A DNA stretch of 64,000 nucleotides from NCBI RefSeq assembly GCF_014930455.1, contig NZ_JAAIYO010000016.1:62001-126000 (forward strand), read 5' to 3'. Under the pieces are notes generated by a model. The model made no database searches. It was not told the origin of the DNA and was given only the letters and a program-made list of their open reading frames with translations. The translations under genes were made by a program, and so were the position numbers. This document shows positions 46,859-55,520 of the stretch, one piece after another. Origin of the DNA: Corallococcus soli (GTDB lineage Bacteria > Myxococcota > Myxococcia > Myxococcales > Myxococcaceae). Each line of letters begins with the position of its first letter. Position 1 is the first letter of the stretch.

Positions 46859-48046
46859 ATGGCAGGCGAGACGGCGGGCAGCGGACGGGGCGGCGCGATG
46901 CGAGGCGGCACGCTCCAGGTGGTGCAGACCCTGGCGGCGCAGGGAGAGCCGGAGCGCGCGGCGCAGCTCTACGAGGAGCTGGGGGCCGCGCAGCGCGAGC
47001 GTCTGCGCAAGGAGGCCTCGCAAGGCACCGCGAAGGAGCGCCACTGGCTGGTGGACGTGCTGCGCCGGGCGCGCGACTTCACGGGCGCGGCGCGGCTGCT
47101 GGATGGCAGCGGCGACGACGTGAAGGTGGCGGACCTGTACGCGCAGGGCGGCCAGCATGTGGCGGCGGCGGAGGCCTACCTGCGCGCGGGCGAGGTGGAG
47201 CGCGCCGCGGCGGCCTTCGAGCGCGGTGGGGCGCTGGAGCGCGCGCTGGAGGTGTATCGGGGCCTGGGCGCCAGCGAGTCCATGGCGCACTGCCTGGTCC
47301 GCCTGGGACGCCACTTCGAGGCCGCGGACCTGTACCACCAGCTGGGACAGGCGCACGCGGAGGCCGAGGCGTTGGGCGGCGTGCTCGCCGAGGACCCCCG
47401 CTACGTCGAAGCCGTGCTGCGCACCTGCAAGGTGCTGGACGCGGGAGGCTTCACGCACCGGGCGCTCGCGGTGCTGGCGGACGCGCTGAGCAGCTCCGAG
47501 CTGTTGCGCGTGGATCCGGTGCTCGTCACGGAGAAGGCGCGCCTGCTGCGGCGCATGGGGCTGGACGTGGAGGCGGAGGCGCTGCTGGCGCGGCTCGCCG
47601 CCGGGGCGTCCGTGCCGGAGGCGAGCGGCTACCGCTTCCTCAAGGCCATTCCCATCTTCGGCGAGCTGCCGCTGGAGGACATGAAGGACCTGTACCGGCT
47701 GGCGCGGCCGGTGACGGCGACGCCGGGCACGGTGATGCTGGAGAAGGGCGCCCCCGGCACCGGGCTGCTGGTGTTGCTGGAGGGCTCCGTGGACGTCTTC
47801 AGCGGCAACGAGCCCAACGCGCGGCTGCTCAACACGCTGGGGCCGGGCTCGCACCTGGGGGAGATCTCCCTTGTGCAGGACGGCCCGGTGTCCGCGAACG
47901 TGCGGGCGAAGACCGCGGTGCGCGCGCTGCGCATCACCCGCGAGAGCTTCCAGCACTTCCTGGCCACGCACGACACGGCGTCGCTGCACATCTACCGGCT
48001 CTTCACGCAGAGCCTCGCGGCGCGCGTGCGGGCGCTGAGCAGCTGA
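46859..48046 (+). CDS. TPR-like repeat protein with C-terminal cyclic nucleotide-binding domain
   Basis: A 395-residue soluble protein. Residues of about 20-265 are helical repeats (ERAAQLYEELGA, VADLYAQGGQHVAAAEAYLRAG, ERALEVYRGLGASESMAHCL), like TPR. Residues of about 265-390 are a CAP-type sensor domain: LKAIPIFGELPLEDMKDLYR, FSGNEPNARLLNTLGPG, HLGEISLVQDGPVSANVRA and LRITRESFQHFL. There is no DNA-binding helix-turn-helix at the end. It probably senses cAMP or cGMP and passes the signal by protein contact. The ATG at 46859 has GGAAGG five bases upstream. Confidence 0.88.
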   Translation: MAGETAGSGRGGAMRGGTLQVVQTLAAQGEPERAAQLYEELGAAQRERLRKEASQGTAKERHWLVDVLRRARDFTGAARLLDGSGDDVKVADLYAQGGQHVAAAEAYLRAGEVERAAAAFERGGALERALEVYRGLGASESMAHCLVRLGRHFEAADLYHQLGQAHAEAEALGGVLAEDPRYVEAVLRTCKVLDAGGFTHRALAVLADALSSSELLRVDPVLVTEKARLLRRMGLDVEAEALLARLAAGASVPEASGYRFLKAIPIFGELPLEDMKDLYRLARPVTATPGTVMLEKGAPGTGLLVLLEGSVDVFSGNEPNARLLNTLGPGSHLGEISLVQDGPVSANVRAKTAVRALRITRESFQHFLATHDTASLHIYRLFTQSLAARVRALSS

Positions 48047-48062
48047 GGCGGGGGCCCGGAAG

Positions 48063-48080
48063 GGGGAGCGTCTGCTCCCC
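48063..48080 (+). terminator. Hairpin after the cyclic-nucleotide-binding gene
   Basis: GGGGAGC (48063-48069) pairs with GCTCCCC (48074-48080) around GTCT, 16 bases past the stop. There is no T-run. Confidence 0.5.
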
Positions 48081-48219
48081 TGGCGGGTGGGCGGTCATGA
48101 GGGCCTGGGCATCCGGTGCTCGGCCGGCAAGGGGCAGGCGAGCACGGAGCGGGGGCCTTTCGCGGTCACCCGGTCGCCCCCATCCTCCTGGTGGACCCAC
48201 CTGTTCGGAAGGATGCCCC

Positions 48220-48543
48220 ATGGCTTCGATCGCGGCACTGAAGACCCAGGCTCGCGCGCACTGGCGGACGTGGCTGGTGCTGGCCGCCACGCCCATCGCC
48301 GCGCTGCCGCTGCTGGGCCTGGGGAGCTCACGCCGCGCGAGGCCGGGGCTCTTCGCCCAGGTGGCCTCGGGTGCCATCGGCCTGGGGGTGTTGTCGCTGG
48401 CCTTCATGGGCCTGGGCCGCATCCCGCGAGGCCCTGTCCGCAAGTTGGGCCAGAAGGTGTGGAACCGGGCGCCGAAGGACTTCCCCATCTCCGGCGCCCT
48501 GGTGCCGGAGGAGTTCTCCGCGTCGATGGCGTCCGGCCACTGA
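48220..48543 (+). CDS. Small membrane protein, unknown
   Basis: A 107-residue protein with two hydrophobic segments (TWLVLAATPIAALPLLGLG and ASGAIGLGVLSLAFMGLG) and a basic loop between. The tail (RAPKDFPISGALVPEEFSASM) is polar. No family is recognised. The ATG at 48220 has GGAAGG upstream. It faces the next gene with nine bases between, where GCCGTCCCC/GGGGCGGC could fold. Confidence 0.6.
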   Translation: MASIAALKTQARAHWRTWLVLAATPIAALPLLGLGSSRRARPGLFAQVASGAIGLGVLSLAFMGLGRIPRGPVRKLGQKVWNRAPKDFPISGALVPEEFSASMASGH

Positions 48544-48552
48544 GCCGTCCCC

Positions 48553-49917
48553 TCAGGGGCGGCGCTCGATGCCAATGGACACCGACGGTCCGGTGAGGGG
48601 ATTCCCGGTGCCGTCGGAGAGCGAGACGATGCCCAGGCTCGCGGAGAGCACCGTGGTGCCGGCGCCGCCGTTGCCCTTGAGGAAGCTGCGCACGCCCAGC
48701 TCGCCGAAGTTCCAGCCGCTGGCCGCGCCACCGCCCGCGCCGAAGAGGGACAGGCTGGGGGTGAGGGGCACCTGGACCTCGCCCCGGCCGGAGCCGAAGC
48801 GGAACTGGTTGTCGCGCGAGAGGATGGACGAGCTCCACGCGAGGTGGAACCCGTCGAGCGCGCCCAGCCGCAGCACCTGCTGGATGGACGGGCCCGCGTT
48901 GGACTCACAGACGTTCTTGCCTTCAATCTCCTGGTACGTGTCCGGGTCGAGTGCGGGGTAGCACGCCTTCTGGCCGAACAGCGCTCCCGCGCCGATGCCC
49001 ACCTCCAGGAAGTCGGTGGCGTAGGCCACGGCGACGTAGGCCGCGCCCGGGCTGTGCCGCAGGCCGGTGCCCAGGCCGAAGCCCACAGGCTCCAACCGGG
49101 CGCTCAGCACCACTGGGCTGTCTCCCGGGCGCCATGCGACGAAGGCGTCCAACAGCAGCCCTCCCGCGCGCGCGGAGTTTCCCGCCCGGGTGGTCGCGTC
49201 CAGCGCGAGGAACGGCCGGGCGTGGAAGCCGTAGCGCAGGCGTGGCACGCCGGGCTCGGGGAAGAAGAGCCGCGCGGTCACGGGCGCGTCGGTGAGGGTG
49301 GCGGTGTCGCCCACGCGCACGCTCTCCCCCCGGCCCAGGCGCGCGAGCGCGGAGTGCTCGCGGGACTCGACGACCTCCAGCACCACCTCGCGGGAGTCCT
49401 GCGTGCGGACGCGAACGCGCGCCCCTTCGCGCACGCCCGCGGTGTCTCCGCCGGAGAGCGTCACGTCGCCATCCTCCACGGCGGTGACGGTCAGCCGCGC
49501 GGCCACCGGGGGAGGCGTCCTCGCAGGCGCCTGGGGCGTGGGGGGCGCTTCGGTGACGACGGTGAGGTCGCGCGCCGAGCCCAGCGCCGACGCCAGCGAA
49601 TCCGGCTGGGGCTGCTCCGGCGTGGCGAGCGAGAAGGCGTGGGCCTCCTCGCGCTGCTCGATGGCGAGAAGCGACTGGTTGACGATGACGAGCCGCACGA
49701 AGCGCCGGCCCTCCTCGATGCGCCGCAGGAGCAGGGGCGTGGCGCCGTCGAGCTTGAGCACGGCGATGCCGCCGCGTCCGAGCGCCGAGTACGTCACGCC
49801 CTGGTGCGCGACGGCATCCAGGACGGGGCCCAGGCCCAGGGTCTCCGCGGCGCGGGAGGCAGGGGAGGCGGGAGCCTGGGCGACGATGGCGGAGGCGAGG
49901 AGGGTGGGAAGGAGCAT
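48553..49917 (-). CDS. Exported protein of unknown function, possible outer-membrane barrel
   Basis: A 454-residue protein. A short signal (LLPTLLASAIVAQAPA) is followed by a region with PQAPARTPPPVAARL (spacer) and an OB-like or SH3-like stretch (VEDGDVTLSGGDTAGVREGARVRV in parts). A C-terminal half with alternating strands (RYGFHARPFLALDATT, SARLEPVGFGLGTGLR, AAYVAVAYATDFLEVG, GPSVSIGIERRP) may be a beta barrel. ATG at 49917. It is 53 bases downstream of the HerA-type gene on the same strand, but its content does not suggest it belongs to that cassette. Confidence 0.65.
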   Translation of the reverse strand: MLLPTLLASAIVAQAPASPASRAAETLGLGPVLDAVAHQGVTYSALGRGGIAVLKLDGATPLLLRRIEEGRRFVRLVIVNQSLLAIEQREEAHAFSLATPEQPQPDSLASALGSARDLTVVTEAPPTPQAPARTPPPVAARLTVTAVEDGDVTLSGGDTAGVREGARVRVRTQDSREVVLEVVESREHSALARLGRGESVRVGDTATLTDAPVTARLFFPEPGVPRLRYGFHARPFLALDATTRAGNSARAGGLLLDAFVAWRPGDSPVVLSARLEPVGFGLGTGLRHSPGAAYVAVAYATDFLEVGIGAGALFGQKACYPALDPDTYQEIEGKNVCESNAGPSIQQVLRLGALDGFHLAWSSSILSRDNQFRFGSGRGEVQVPLTPSLSLFGAGGGAASGWNFGELGVRSFLKGNGGAGTTVLSASLGIVSLSDGTGNPLTGPSVSIGIERRP

Positions 49918-49970
49918 GGCGACGCGCTCTATATCGCTCCCACCCTCCAGCGTCCTGGAACTGGGTGTGA

Positions 49971-52229
49971 CTACTCGACGAGCAGGCGCTTCACGGGCGC
50001 CGGGTCCACGGCCACCATCAGCGGGCGGGTGAAGTTGCTGAAGGACACCAGCGCCTGGCCCGGGGCCAGCCGGGACACGCGGTTCCACAGGCTCTCGTCG
50101 ATGCTGCCCACCGTCTTCTGCATCCGGCTGATGACGGCGCCGTCGGTGATCTTGTGGATGATGAAGTTGTTGAGCAGGCCCAGCACCTCGTTGGGCAGGT
50201 GCTGGGGAAGCTGGGTGACGAAGACGAGCCCCAGCCACCGCTTGCGGCCCCGCTTCGCGATGCGCGCCACCTGTTCGAAGAGCACGGGCATCTGCGTGAT
50301 GCGGTTGGCGGACAGGAACTCGTGGGCCTCCTCGATGATGATGAGCACCGGGGTGACCTCACCGCCCTGGCGGTTGGCCTTCTCGTAGGACAGCTCCTGC
50401 CGCTCCTGGAGGCCGCGCAGGATGTCCGCGATGACCAGGTTGTTGATCTGCGGCGAGTCCGTGTCCGACAGGTCGATGACGGACACGCGCCCGGGCGTGA
50501 GCATCGCGTCGTACTTCACGCCCTCGCTGGACCCCATGTCGAAGATGTTGAGCCGGCGCAGCCGGTGGAGCTTGCTGGCCAGCGCCTTCCAGCTGATCTC
50601 ATTGCGGCTGCTCGCGGCCATGACCCGCGCCATGACGCGCCCGGGGCTGGTCTTGAACTCGCTGAAGAGCTGGAGGCTGGAGGGGAGGGGCGTGGGCTCG
50701 TCCTCGGCGGGCTCTTCTCCCAGCTTCAGGTCGTCCTGGACGGGGGCGCGCTTGCGGGCGGCTGGCTTGGGGCGGGCGGCGCGCGCCTCCGTCTTGCCAT
50801 CATCGCTGAGGCTGTAGAGATACGCGTTCACGACGTCCAGCACGTGCTGGATGGTCATGCGGGGGTAGCCGGTGGACAGCTCGTCCACCTCCATCATGTG
50901 CCGCCGTTCTTGCTCGTTGGTGGGGAAGATGCCGAAGTCCTCCAGCAGCAGCTTGGTGACGTCGTACGCCTTGAGGAAGCGCTCCTGCTGCGCATCCGTC
51001 ATGTCCAGGATCTCCGCCAGTGCGTAGGGCGACAGGCTGGAGAAGTTCAGCGAGAAGCGGTGCAGGGGGCGATGCTCCCGATTCCGCGTCGCACGTCCCA
51101 GGAGATGGTGGATGTGCAGGTCCTTCACGCCATCAGGCCGCTTGCCGCGCCGCTTGAGGGCCTCCTGCATGGCTGGCTGGTCCGTGGGCTTGTTGATGTG
51201 CGTGTATTCACCCTCCACGTCGAACACGATGGTGGCGATGCCCGCGAGCTGGGCCTGATAGATGAGCGTGGCGACGGTGGTGGACTTGCCGCCGCCCGTG
51301 GTCCCGATGATGCCGGTGTGCCGGGGCAGGATGGACTTGTCGCGGGGATTGAGGCGGGCCTCCATCCCCTCGTACCCCACCACCATGCCGAGGCTCAGCT
51401 CCGCCCCCGCCTCCCCCGCGAGCCCCATGCCCAGGACCCGCGCGCTCTCCTCTTCATCCAGGATGAAGACGGGGCTCTGGGGACGGGGTCGGAAGCGGGG
51501 CGGGTGAAGGATGCCGCCGACCTCCTCGCCCAACAGCTCCACCTCGGCACGGCCGTGGTAGTCGAACGTATAGGTCAGCTTCTTTCCATGGGTGACCACG
51601 CCAATGGCCATGGAGGAGTTCGCGGGCACGGCGTTCGGCTCCGCGAAGGGACCGCTCACGACCACGCCCAGGTAGGAGCGCTTGTCCTCGCGTGACTTCA
51701 CGCGCACCAGCGTCTGGGAGGCCAGCCGGGGCAGGTCCTCCTTCGTCGACAGCACGGTGATGAGGTTGTCGTGGCTGGCCGACGTGTCGAAGTGGGTGAA
51801 GCCCACCGCGAAGGCCAGTTCGGGATCCACCTTCGCGGCCTCCTGGGCATCCACCTGCGCGGAGGCCAGCGCGTGGAGGACCTCCGGAGGCGTCTCCTGA
51901 ACAATGCTCTTGCCGCCTGAAGGGGGGCCTCCCGAGGGCGGCGGTGGACCCCTGGGGGACGGACTCCCTGGGGGTGTCTGCGGCCCCCGAACCTGCCGGA
52001 CCGTGGTGGGGAGGCCCGGTGGGACGGGGGGCTGTGAAGGAATCCGGTTTCCGGAGGGCCCGGTGGTTGCCCGAGGTCCCGGCCCCGCGACGGGGCCCGC
52101 GGGCGGAGGCTGCGGATGCCCGTTCAGGGGGTGCATTGCCTGCCCATTGCGGACAGGTCCCGGGTGGGCGTTGCCATTGAGCGGTGGGATGGGGCCCGGG
52201 CCTCCAGGACCTCTGCCGTAATCAGACAT
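49971..52229 (-). CDS. HerA-type ATP-dependent DNA translocase/helicase
   Basis: A 752-residue P-loop ATPase. The first 110 residues are low-complexity P/G-rich. A HAS-barrel-like beta domain follows (LASQTLVRVKSREDKRSYLG). Walker A is GTTGGGKSTT with K315; Walker B is VLIIIEEAHEFL; the sensor-like FVTQLPQHLPNEVLG and the arginine-rich RIAKRGRKRW are as in HerA/FtsK-like hexamers. HerA proteins pump or open DNA for a partner nuclease, usually NurA. The ATG at 52229 has GGGGGA eight bases upstream. It is the last gene of a five-gene minus-strand cassette and is 23 bases after the NurA-like gene. Confidence 0.88.
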   Translation of the reverse strand: MSDYGRGPGGPGPIPPLNGNAHPGPVRNGQAMHPLNGHPQPPPAGPVAGPGPRATTGPSGNRIPSQPPVPPGLPTTVRQVRGPQTPPGSPSPRGPPPPSGGPPSGGKSIVQETPPEVLHALASAQVDAQEAAKVDPELAFAVGFTHFDTSASHDNLITVLSTKEDLPRLASQTLVRVKSREDKRSYLGVVVSGPFAEPNAVPANSSMAIGVVTHGKKLTYTFDYHGRAEVELLGEEVGGILHPPRFRPRPQSPVFILDEEESARVLGMGLAGEAGAELSLGMVVGYEGMEARLNPRDKSILPRHTGIIGTTGGGKSTTVATLIYQAQLAGIATIVFDVEGEYTHINKPTDQPAMQEALKRRGKRPDGVKDLHIHHLLGRATRNREHRPLHRFSLNFSSLSPYALAEILDMTDAQQERFLKAYDVTKLLLEDFGIFPTNEQERRHMMEVDELSTGYPRMTIQHVLDVVNAYLYSLSDDGKTEARAARPKPAARKRAPVQDDLKLGEEPAEDEPTPLPSSLQLFSEFKTSPGRVMARVMAASSRNEISWKALASKLHRLRRLNIFDMGSSEGVKYDAMLTPGRVSVIDLSDTDSPQINNLVIADILRGLQERQELSYEKANRQGGEVTPVLIIIEEAHEFLSANRITQMPVLFEQVARIAKRGRKRWLGLVFVTQLPQHLPNEVLGLLNNFIIHKITDGAVISRMQKTVGSIDESLWNRVSRLAPGQALVSFSNFTRPLMVAVDPAPVKRLLVE

Positions 52230-52252
52230 GATGGTGTTCCCCCTCGGCGAGA

Positions 52253-53446
52253 CTAACGGCGCATCTTGCGTACATTCAGGTACTGGAGCGTGGGGTCCGC
52301 CTGGGCGTAGGCGTCCTGGACGAGCCCCTGGAAGCCGTCTTCCCCGAAGACGCTGTGGCAGGTCATCGCGGCGACATCCAACAACATCGGGAAGCCCTGC
52401 TCCGGGCGCAGGATGCTGTCCGCCATCGCGATGCGCACCGCGAGGTGGACGTGCTCCTGGTGCGCGTAGAAGAGCCGCGGGGGCGAATTGTTCGACGCGC
52501 GGTACAGCCCCATGACGACCTGGGGGCAATACCTGCTGACGAACGCCTGCGCCTTCTGGAAGCCCTCGTCGTCGTAGCGCCAGCCATCCAGGATCTCATT
52601 GCCATACGCTTCCAGCGTTTCGAGGATGGCGTACTCCCCCGTGTCGAGCGAATGGCCGAGCGTGAGGAACCCCCGGTGTTCGAGCTTGTCCGTGACGAAG
52701 ACGAACTTCTGTTGCCGGTCGATGAGGTTCGCGAGCATCTGGAGGGATGCATCCAGCAGTCCCCGGTAGCCGGAGCCGGTGACCAGCTCATAGGCGAGGG
52801 GATTGCCCAGACCCATGCGCCATTCCGCCTGGACCCGGTCCACCAGGATGGCCCGCTCCGCGTAGGTACGGATGCCACGGGTGGCCAGGCGCGACAGGCT
52901 GTCCTTGTTCCGGGGACCCTTGCGCGAGCGGACCTCCCGCCGTTCAACGTACTCCCGGGCCTCCTTGAAGGGGTCGTCCATCTGGAACGTGACCTCCTTG
53001 CGGAACAGCCGCTGGGAGAAGGTCCCCGAGGAGCCGCCATAGCCCACCGCGGCGATGCCCAACTGGGTGATGCCCAGGGCCAGGGTGTCGTGCGAAACCG
53101 CGCGCCCGTTCACCGCTTCGACGTTGCCCCGGAAGAGGTAGCCTTCGTGGACGGCCTTCAGCTGTCCCTCGGTGGCTTGATAGACGCCGGCGCCCTTGGG
53201 GGCCTGGGGCCCTGTCTTCAGCAAGGGGAGCAATTGCTGGCGGACGGTGGCGCGAAGCACGTCCTCCTTGCGCATGGCGCCGCCAATCTGCTCCCGGAAG
53301 ACCCGCATGATGTCTTCCAGGTCCAGCCCGTTCGCCCAGCGCCCCAGGTCGAGCGTCTGGGCCAGCGTCTCCCCGAAGGACGCGAGGTAGTCACCGTCCC
53401 CCGCGAGTTCATTGTCGTCCGGTGGATCTCGTCCCGCCATGGTCAC
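52253..53446 (-). CDS. NurA-like protein, probable partner of the HerA ATPase
   Basis: A 397-residue protein. Its place beside HerA and several weak patterns suggest the NurA (5'-3' nuclease) fold: VEAVNGRAVSHDTLALGI, where family members have an Asp near the start of the nuclease strand; AEWRMGLGNPLAYELVTGSG; FVFVTDK; and RPEQGFPMLLDVAAMTC. The first catalytic Asp appears to be Asn, and the middle DGxL is GSG-like, so activity is uncertain. It starts at a GTG that overlaps the ImmA/IrrE stop (GTGA) with AAGGA seven bases upstream. Alternative: an unrelated protein of the same operon with a different fold. Confidence 0.5.
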   Translation of the reverse strand: MTMAGRDPPDDNELAGDGDYLASFGETLAQTLDLGRWANGLDLEDIMRVFREQIGGAMRKEDVLRATVRQQLLPLLKTGPQAPKGAGVYQATEGQLKAVHEGYLFRGNVEAVNGRAVSHDTLALGITQLGIAAVGYGGSSGTFSQRLFRKEVTFQMDDPFKEAREYVERREVRSRKGPRNKDSLSRLATRGIRTYAERAILVDRVQAEWRMGLGNPLAYELVTGSGYRGLLDASLQMLANLIDRQQKFVFVTDKLEHRGFLTLGHSLDTGEYAILETLEAYGNEILDGWRYDDEGFQKAQAFVSRYCPQVVMGLYRASNNSPPRLFYAHQEHVHLAVRIAMADSILRPEQGFPMLLDVAAMTCHSVFGEDGFQGLVQDAYAQADPTLQYLNVRKMRR

Positions 53447-54180
53447 CTCGGGTTCCTTTCACCCAGGACTGAGCTCAGGGAAAAGCGCGGGGCGTCCTCC
53501 CGCTGTCGCAGGAGCCGCGCGCAGGCTTCGGCCTTCGGCAGGGGCAGGCCAAACACCTGCTGGAGCCGGGAGCCGTGTTCGGCCCTGGGAACGCCCTTCA
53601 GGGTCTGGGATGCGACGGATGCGGGCGCGAGCCATTCAAAGGCAAGGCGGTCTGCGCGTTGTTCGGCGCGGAAGACCTCCCCGGTATCGATGGCGCCGGA
53701 GTCATCCCGCTCCATCAGGTGGAACTGGGCCTTCGTCGGGACGCCATCCAGCGCGGACGTCAGGAGCTCCTCCCGCGTCGGGAGCCGCTGATTGTCGAGC
53801 ACCGGAAGGATGCTGTCCCCAAAGTAGCGCAGGGCCTTCGCGCGCAGGCACAGGTGGTCGAGCACGAAGTGCGCGAGCTCGTGCGCGGACGTGAAGCGCT
53901 GCTCTTCCTCGGAGTCCTTGAGCGAGTAGAAGAGGTAGGCCCTTCCACAGAAGGCCATGATGCAGCCGTGCATGTCCCGGTCGTCGCCTTCCTCCGCCGG
54001 CATGGACTTCCATCCACGCCGGGAGAGGTAGTTGCGGACAGCGGGCAGGGTCACCTCGTCCATGGGGACGAAGCGGACCTTCATGCGCTCCTGTGCGTCC
54101 GCGGCGATGGCGCGCGGAAAGGTGCCTGGCTGGGGAAGCTTCGCCAACGACAGCGCGTCCTTCAGCCAGCGCTCACTCAC
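53443..54180 (-). CDS. ImmA/IrrE-type zinc metallopeptidase
   Basis: A 245-residue protein with HELAH at residues 100-104 (TSAHELAHFVL), downstream EEL and a third zinc ligand probably in EQRADRLAFEWLAP, as in ImmA/IrrE (COG2856). In known systems such proteases cut a repressor after a DNA-damage or phage signal. Here the small HTH protein encoded just upstream would be the natural target. It starts with a GTG overlapping the stop of that gene as GTGA, and its own stop overlaps the NurA-like start in the same manner. Cytosolic; no membrane segments. Confidence 0.85.
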   Translation of the reverse strand: MSERWLKDALSLAKLPQPGTFPRAIAADAQERMKVRFVPMDEVTLPAVRNYLSRRGWKSMPAEEGDDRDMHGCIMAFCGRAYLFYSLKDSEEEQRFTSAHELAHFVLDHLCLRAKALRYFGDSILPVLDNQRLPTREELLTSALDGVPTKAQFHLMERDDSGAIDTGEVFRAEQRADRLAFEWLAPASVASQTLKGVPRAEHGSRLQQVFGLPLPKAEACARLLRQREDAPRFSLSSVLGERNPR

Positions 54181-54554
54181 GGTTTCTTCTCGGGGGGACG
54201 GGTCCGGTCGCGTGCGGCCAGGAGCATGGCGCGCTCCTCCGGCTCCACGGGGCTGGCCTGCTGGGCGATGAGCCCCGCGGAGAACTCCATGTCGCGCAGG
54301 AGCCCGGAGAGCTCGAAGGCGTTGACGCGGAAGCGCTCCGCGATCTGGTTCACGTGCTCGGAGAAGGCCGAGCCTTCGGGCTTGCGACACAGGGACACCC
54401 AGTGGAGCGTCTCCACGGTGCATTCCAGCTTCCGGGCGAGCGCCTCCACGGAGAGCTCTTCCAGGTCCCGGTACCACGCGAACACGGAGCCCAGCATCTC
54501 CGGCACCCGCGCACTGTGTTCGGCCGCGGCTTCCAGCCAGTCAGGGTTCGTCAT
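54177..54554 (-). CDS. Small helix-turn-helix (XRE-like) protein
   Basis: A 125-residue protein. The segment LSVEALARKLECTVETL... HVNQIAERFRVNAFELSGLL reads like a lambda-repressor/XRE-type helix-turn-helix, though shortened. The rest is helical and charged (EPEERAMLLAARDR). Known repressors of ImmA/IrrE pairs are of this class. The ATG at 54554 has a strong site (GGAGGA six or seven bases upstream). The start overlaps the end of the sigma-like gene by 14 bases and the stop overlaps the peptidase gene by four. Confidence 0.65.
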   Translation of the reverse strand: MTNPDWLEAAAEHSARVPEMLGSVFAWYRDLEELSVEALARKLECTVETLHWVSLCRKPEGSAFSEHVNQIAERFRVNAFELSGLLRDMEFSAGLIAQQASPVEPEERAMLLAARDRTRPPEKKP

Positions 54555-55140
54555 GGGAGTCCTCCTCTCCGAGTCGCCTCAGTACCTTGAGGACACGGTC
54601 GCGATTCTGCTTCACCCCCCGTTTGCGTTCGGCCTCGGGCAAGCCCTCCAGGCCCAGGGGGCGGGCCAGCGCCAGGGTGGAGCTCTCGCCCTGGAGGACG
54701 AGTTTGAGCAGACCCAGGTCGCCAGGCTTCATCTTGCGGCGCTCAAGTCTTTTCAGGGCCAAGGCTGTTTCCACGGCTGCCTCCATCTCTTCATTCGGAG
54801 GCCTCGCCCGGAGTTCGACAACGTCCGCGTATTTTATTTCCCGCTCGACTCGTGCCTTGTCGGACTTCCGTGAATCCAGCACGTTCATCTTGGCTGCGTG
54901 CGTCAGGAAGCTTCGCAGCAGTGACTGGTCTCGGTTGTAGTTCTCCGGTTGGTCCAGGTATTCGAAGATCGCCTTGAGCGCACAAGCCCTGGCTTCCTCC
55001 TCATCGCAGTTCATCTCGTGGGAGAGCGTCTTCAGCATGAACGGCATGAAGCACTTGAAGACCTCCGCATTGGCGACGGGCATCTTCATCAGCACCCGTT
55101 CGTGAAGCGCCCACTCCTCGTCTCTCGTCGGATATTTCAT
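54541..55140 (-). CDS. Sigma-70-like regulator (region 2-like)
   Basis: A 199-residue protein. MKYPTRDEEWALHERVLMKM is followed by EEEARACALKAIFEYLDQPE and YNRDQSLLRSFLTHAAKMNV, which look like the core-binding region 2 of ECF sigma factors, and by a degenerate region 4-like end (ALARPLGLEGLPEAERKRGV). It could direct RNA polymerase to the cassette promoter or be a divergent regulator. The ATG at 55140 is chosen; an ATG at 55149 is possible, and a longer reading to 55554 has no ribosome site. First gene of the cassette. Confidence 0.6.
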   Translation of the reverse strand: MKYPTRDEEWALHERVLMKMPVANAEVFKCFMPFMLKTLSHEMNCDEEEARACALKAIFEYLDQPENYNRDQSLLRSFLTHAAKMNVLDSRKSDKARVEREIKYADVVELRARPPNEEMEAAVETALALKRLERRKMKPGDLGLLKLVLQGESSTLALARPLGLEGLPEAERKRGVKQNRDRVLKVLRRLGEEDSHDEP

Positions 55141-55520
55141 CCCCCACATCCCGCTGACATGCGCGCCCGCTTTCAGGTTTGGCTCCGGTCCGTCTGGACT
55201 TTCGCTACAGCCCTGTAGAGTTCGACGGCGGAGCGTCTCCGTCCGAGCCGAGAGGTTGGCCGGGTCGAGCATCAATGTCTCTACCCCAGAGGGGGTAGTG
55301 GCTTCCGGGGCAGTGGGTCGGTGGCGATCCCCTGGATCGATAAAGACCCGCCGCGCCCCTCCTTCCATGGAGGTCTGGGGGCTCAATGACAAACACATGG
55401 TGGGGTCGGCACGGTCCGGCTGAAAAATGCGACGGGCGAGCGCACTCGGGCTCACGACGACGAAAGTAGGGGCGAGGTCGGACAAACAGTCCGCCGGAGA
55501 CGCCGGAGCCGAGACCCGCC
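55141..55520. other. 380-bp divergent control region with an exact palindrome
   Basis: Between the sigma-like gene (minus) and the acyltransferase gene (plus). It holds no credible gene. The main structure is an exact inverted repeat CTACCCC-agag-GGGGTAG at 55281-55298. The rest is moderately GC-rich without clear -10/-35 hexamers. Confidence 0.6.
55281..55298. promoter_or_regulatory. Perfect 7+7 palindrome, candidate operator
   Basis: CTACCCC (55281-55287) and GGGGTAG (55292-55298) are perfect inverted copies around AGAG. The site lies in the control region of the HerA cassette, in the right place for the cassette's own HTH protein to bind. Confidence 0.45.
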
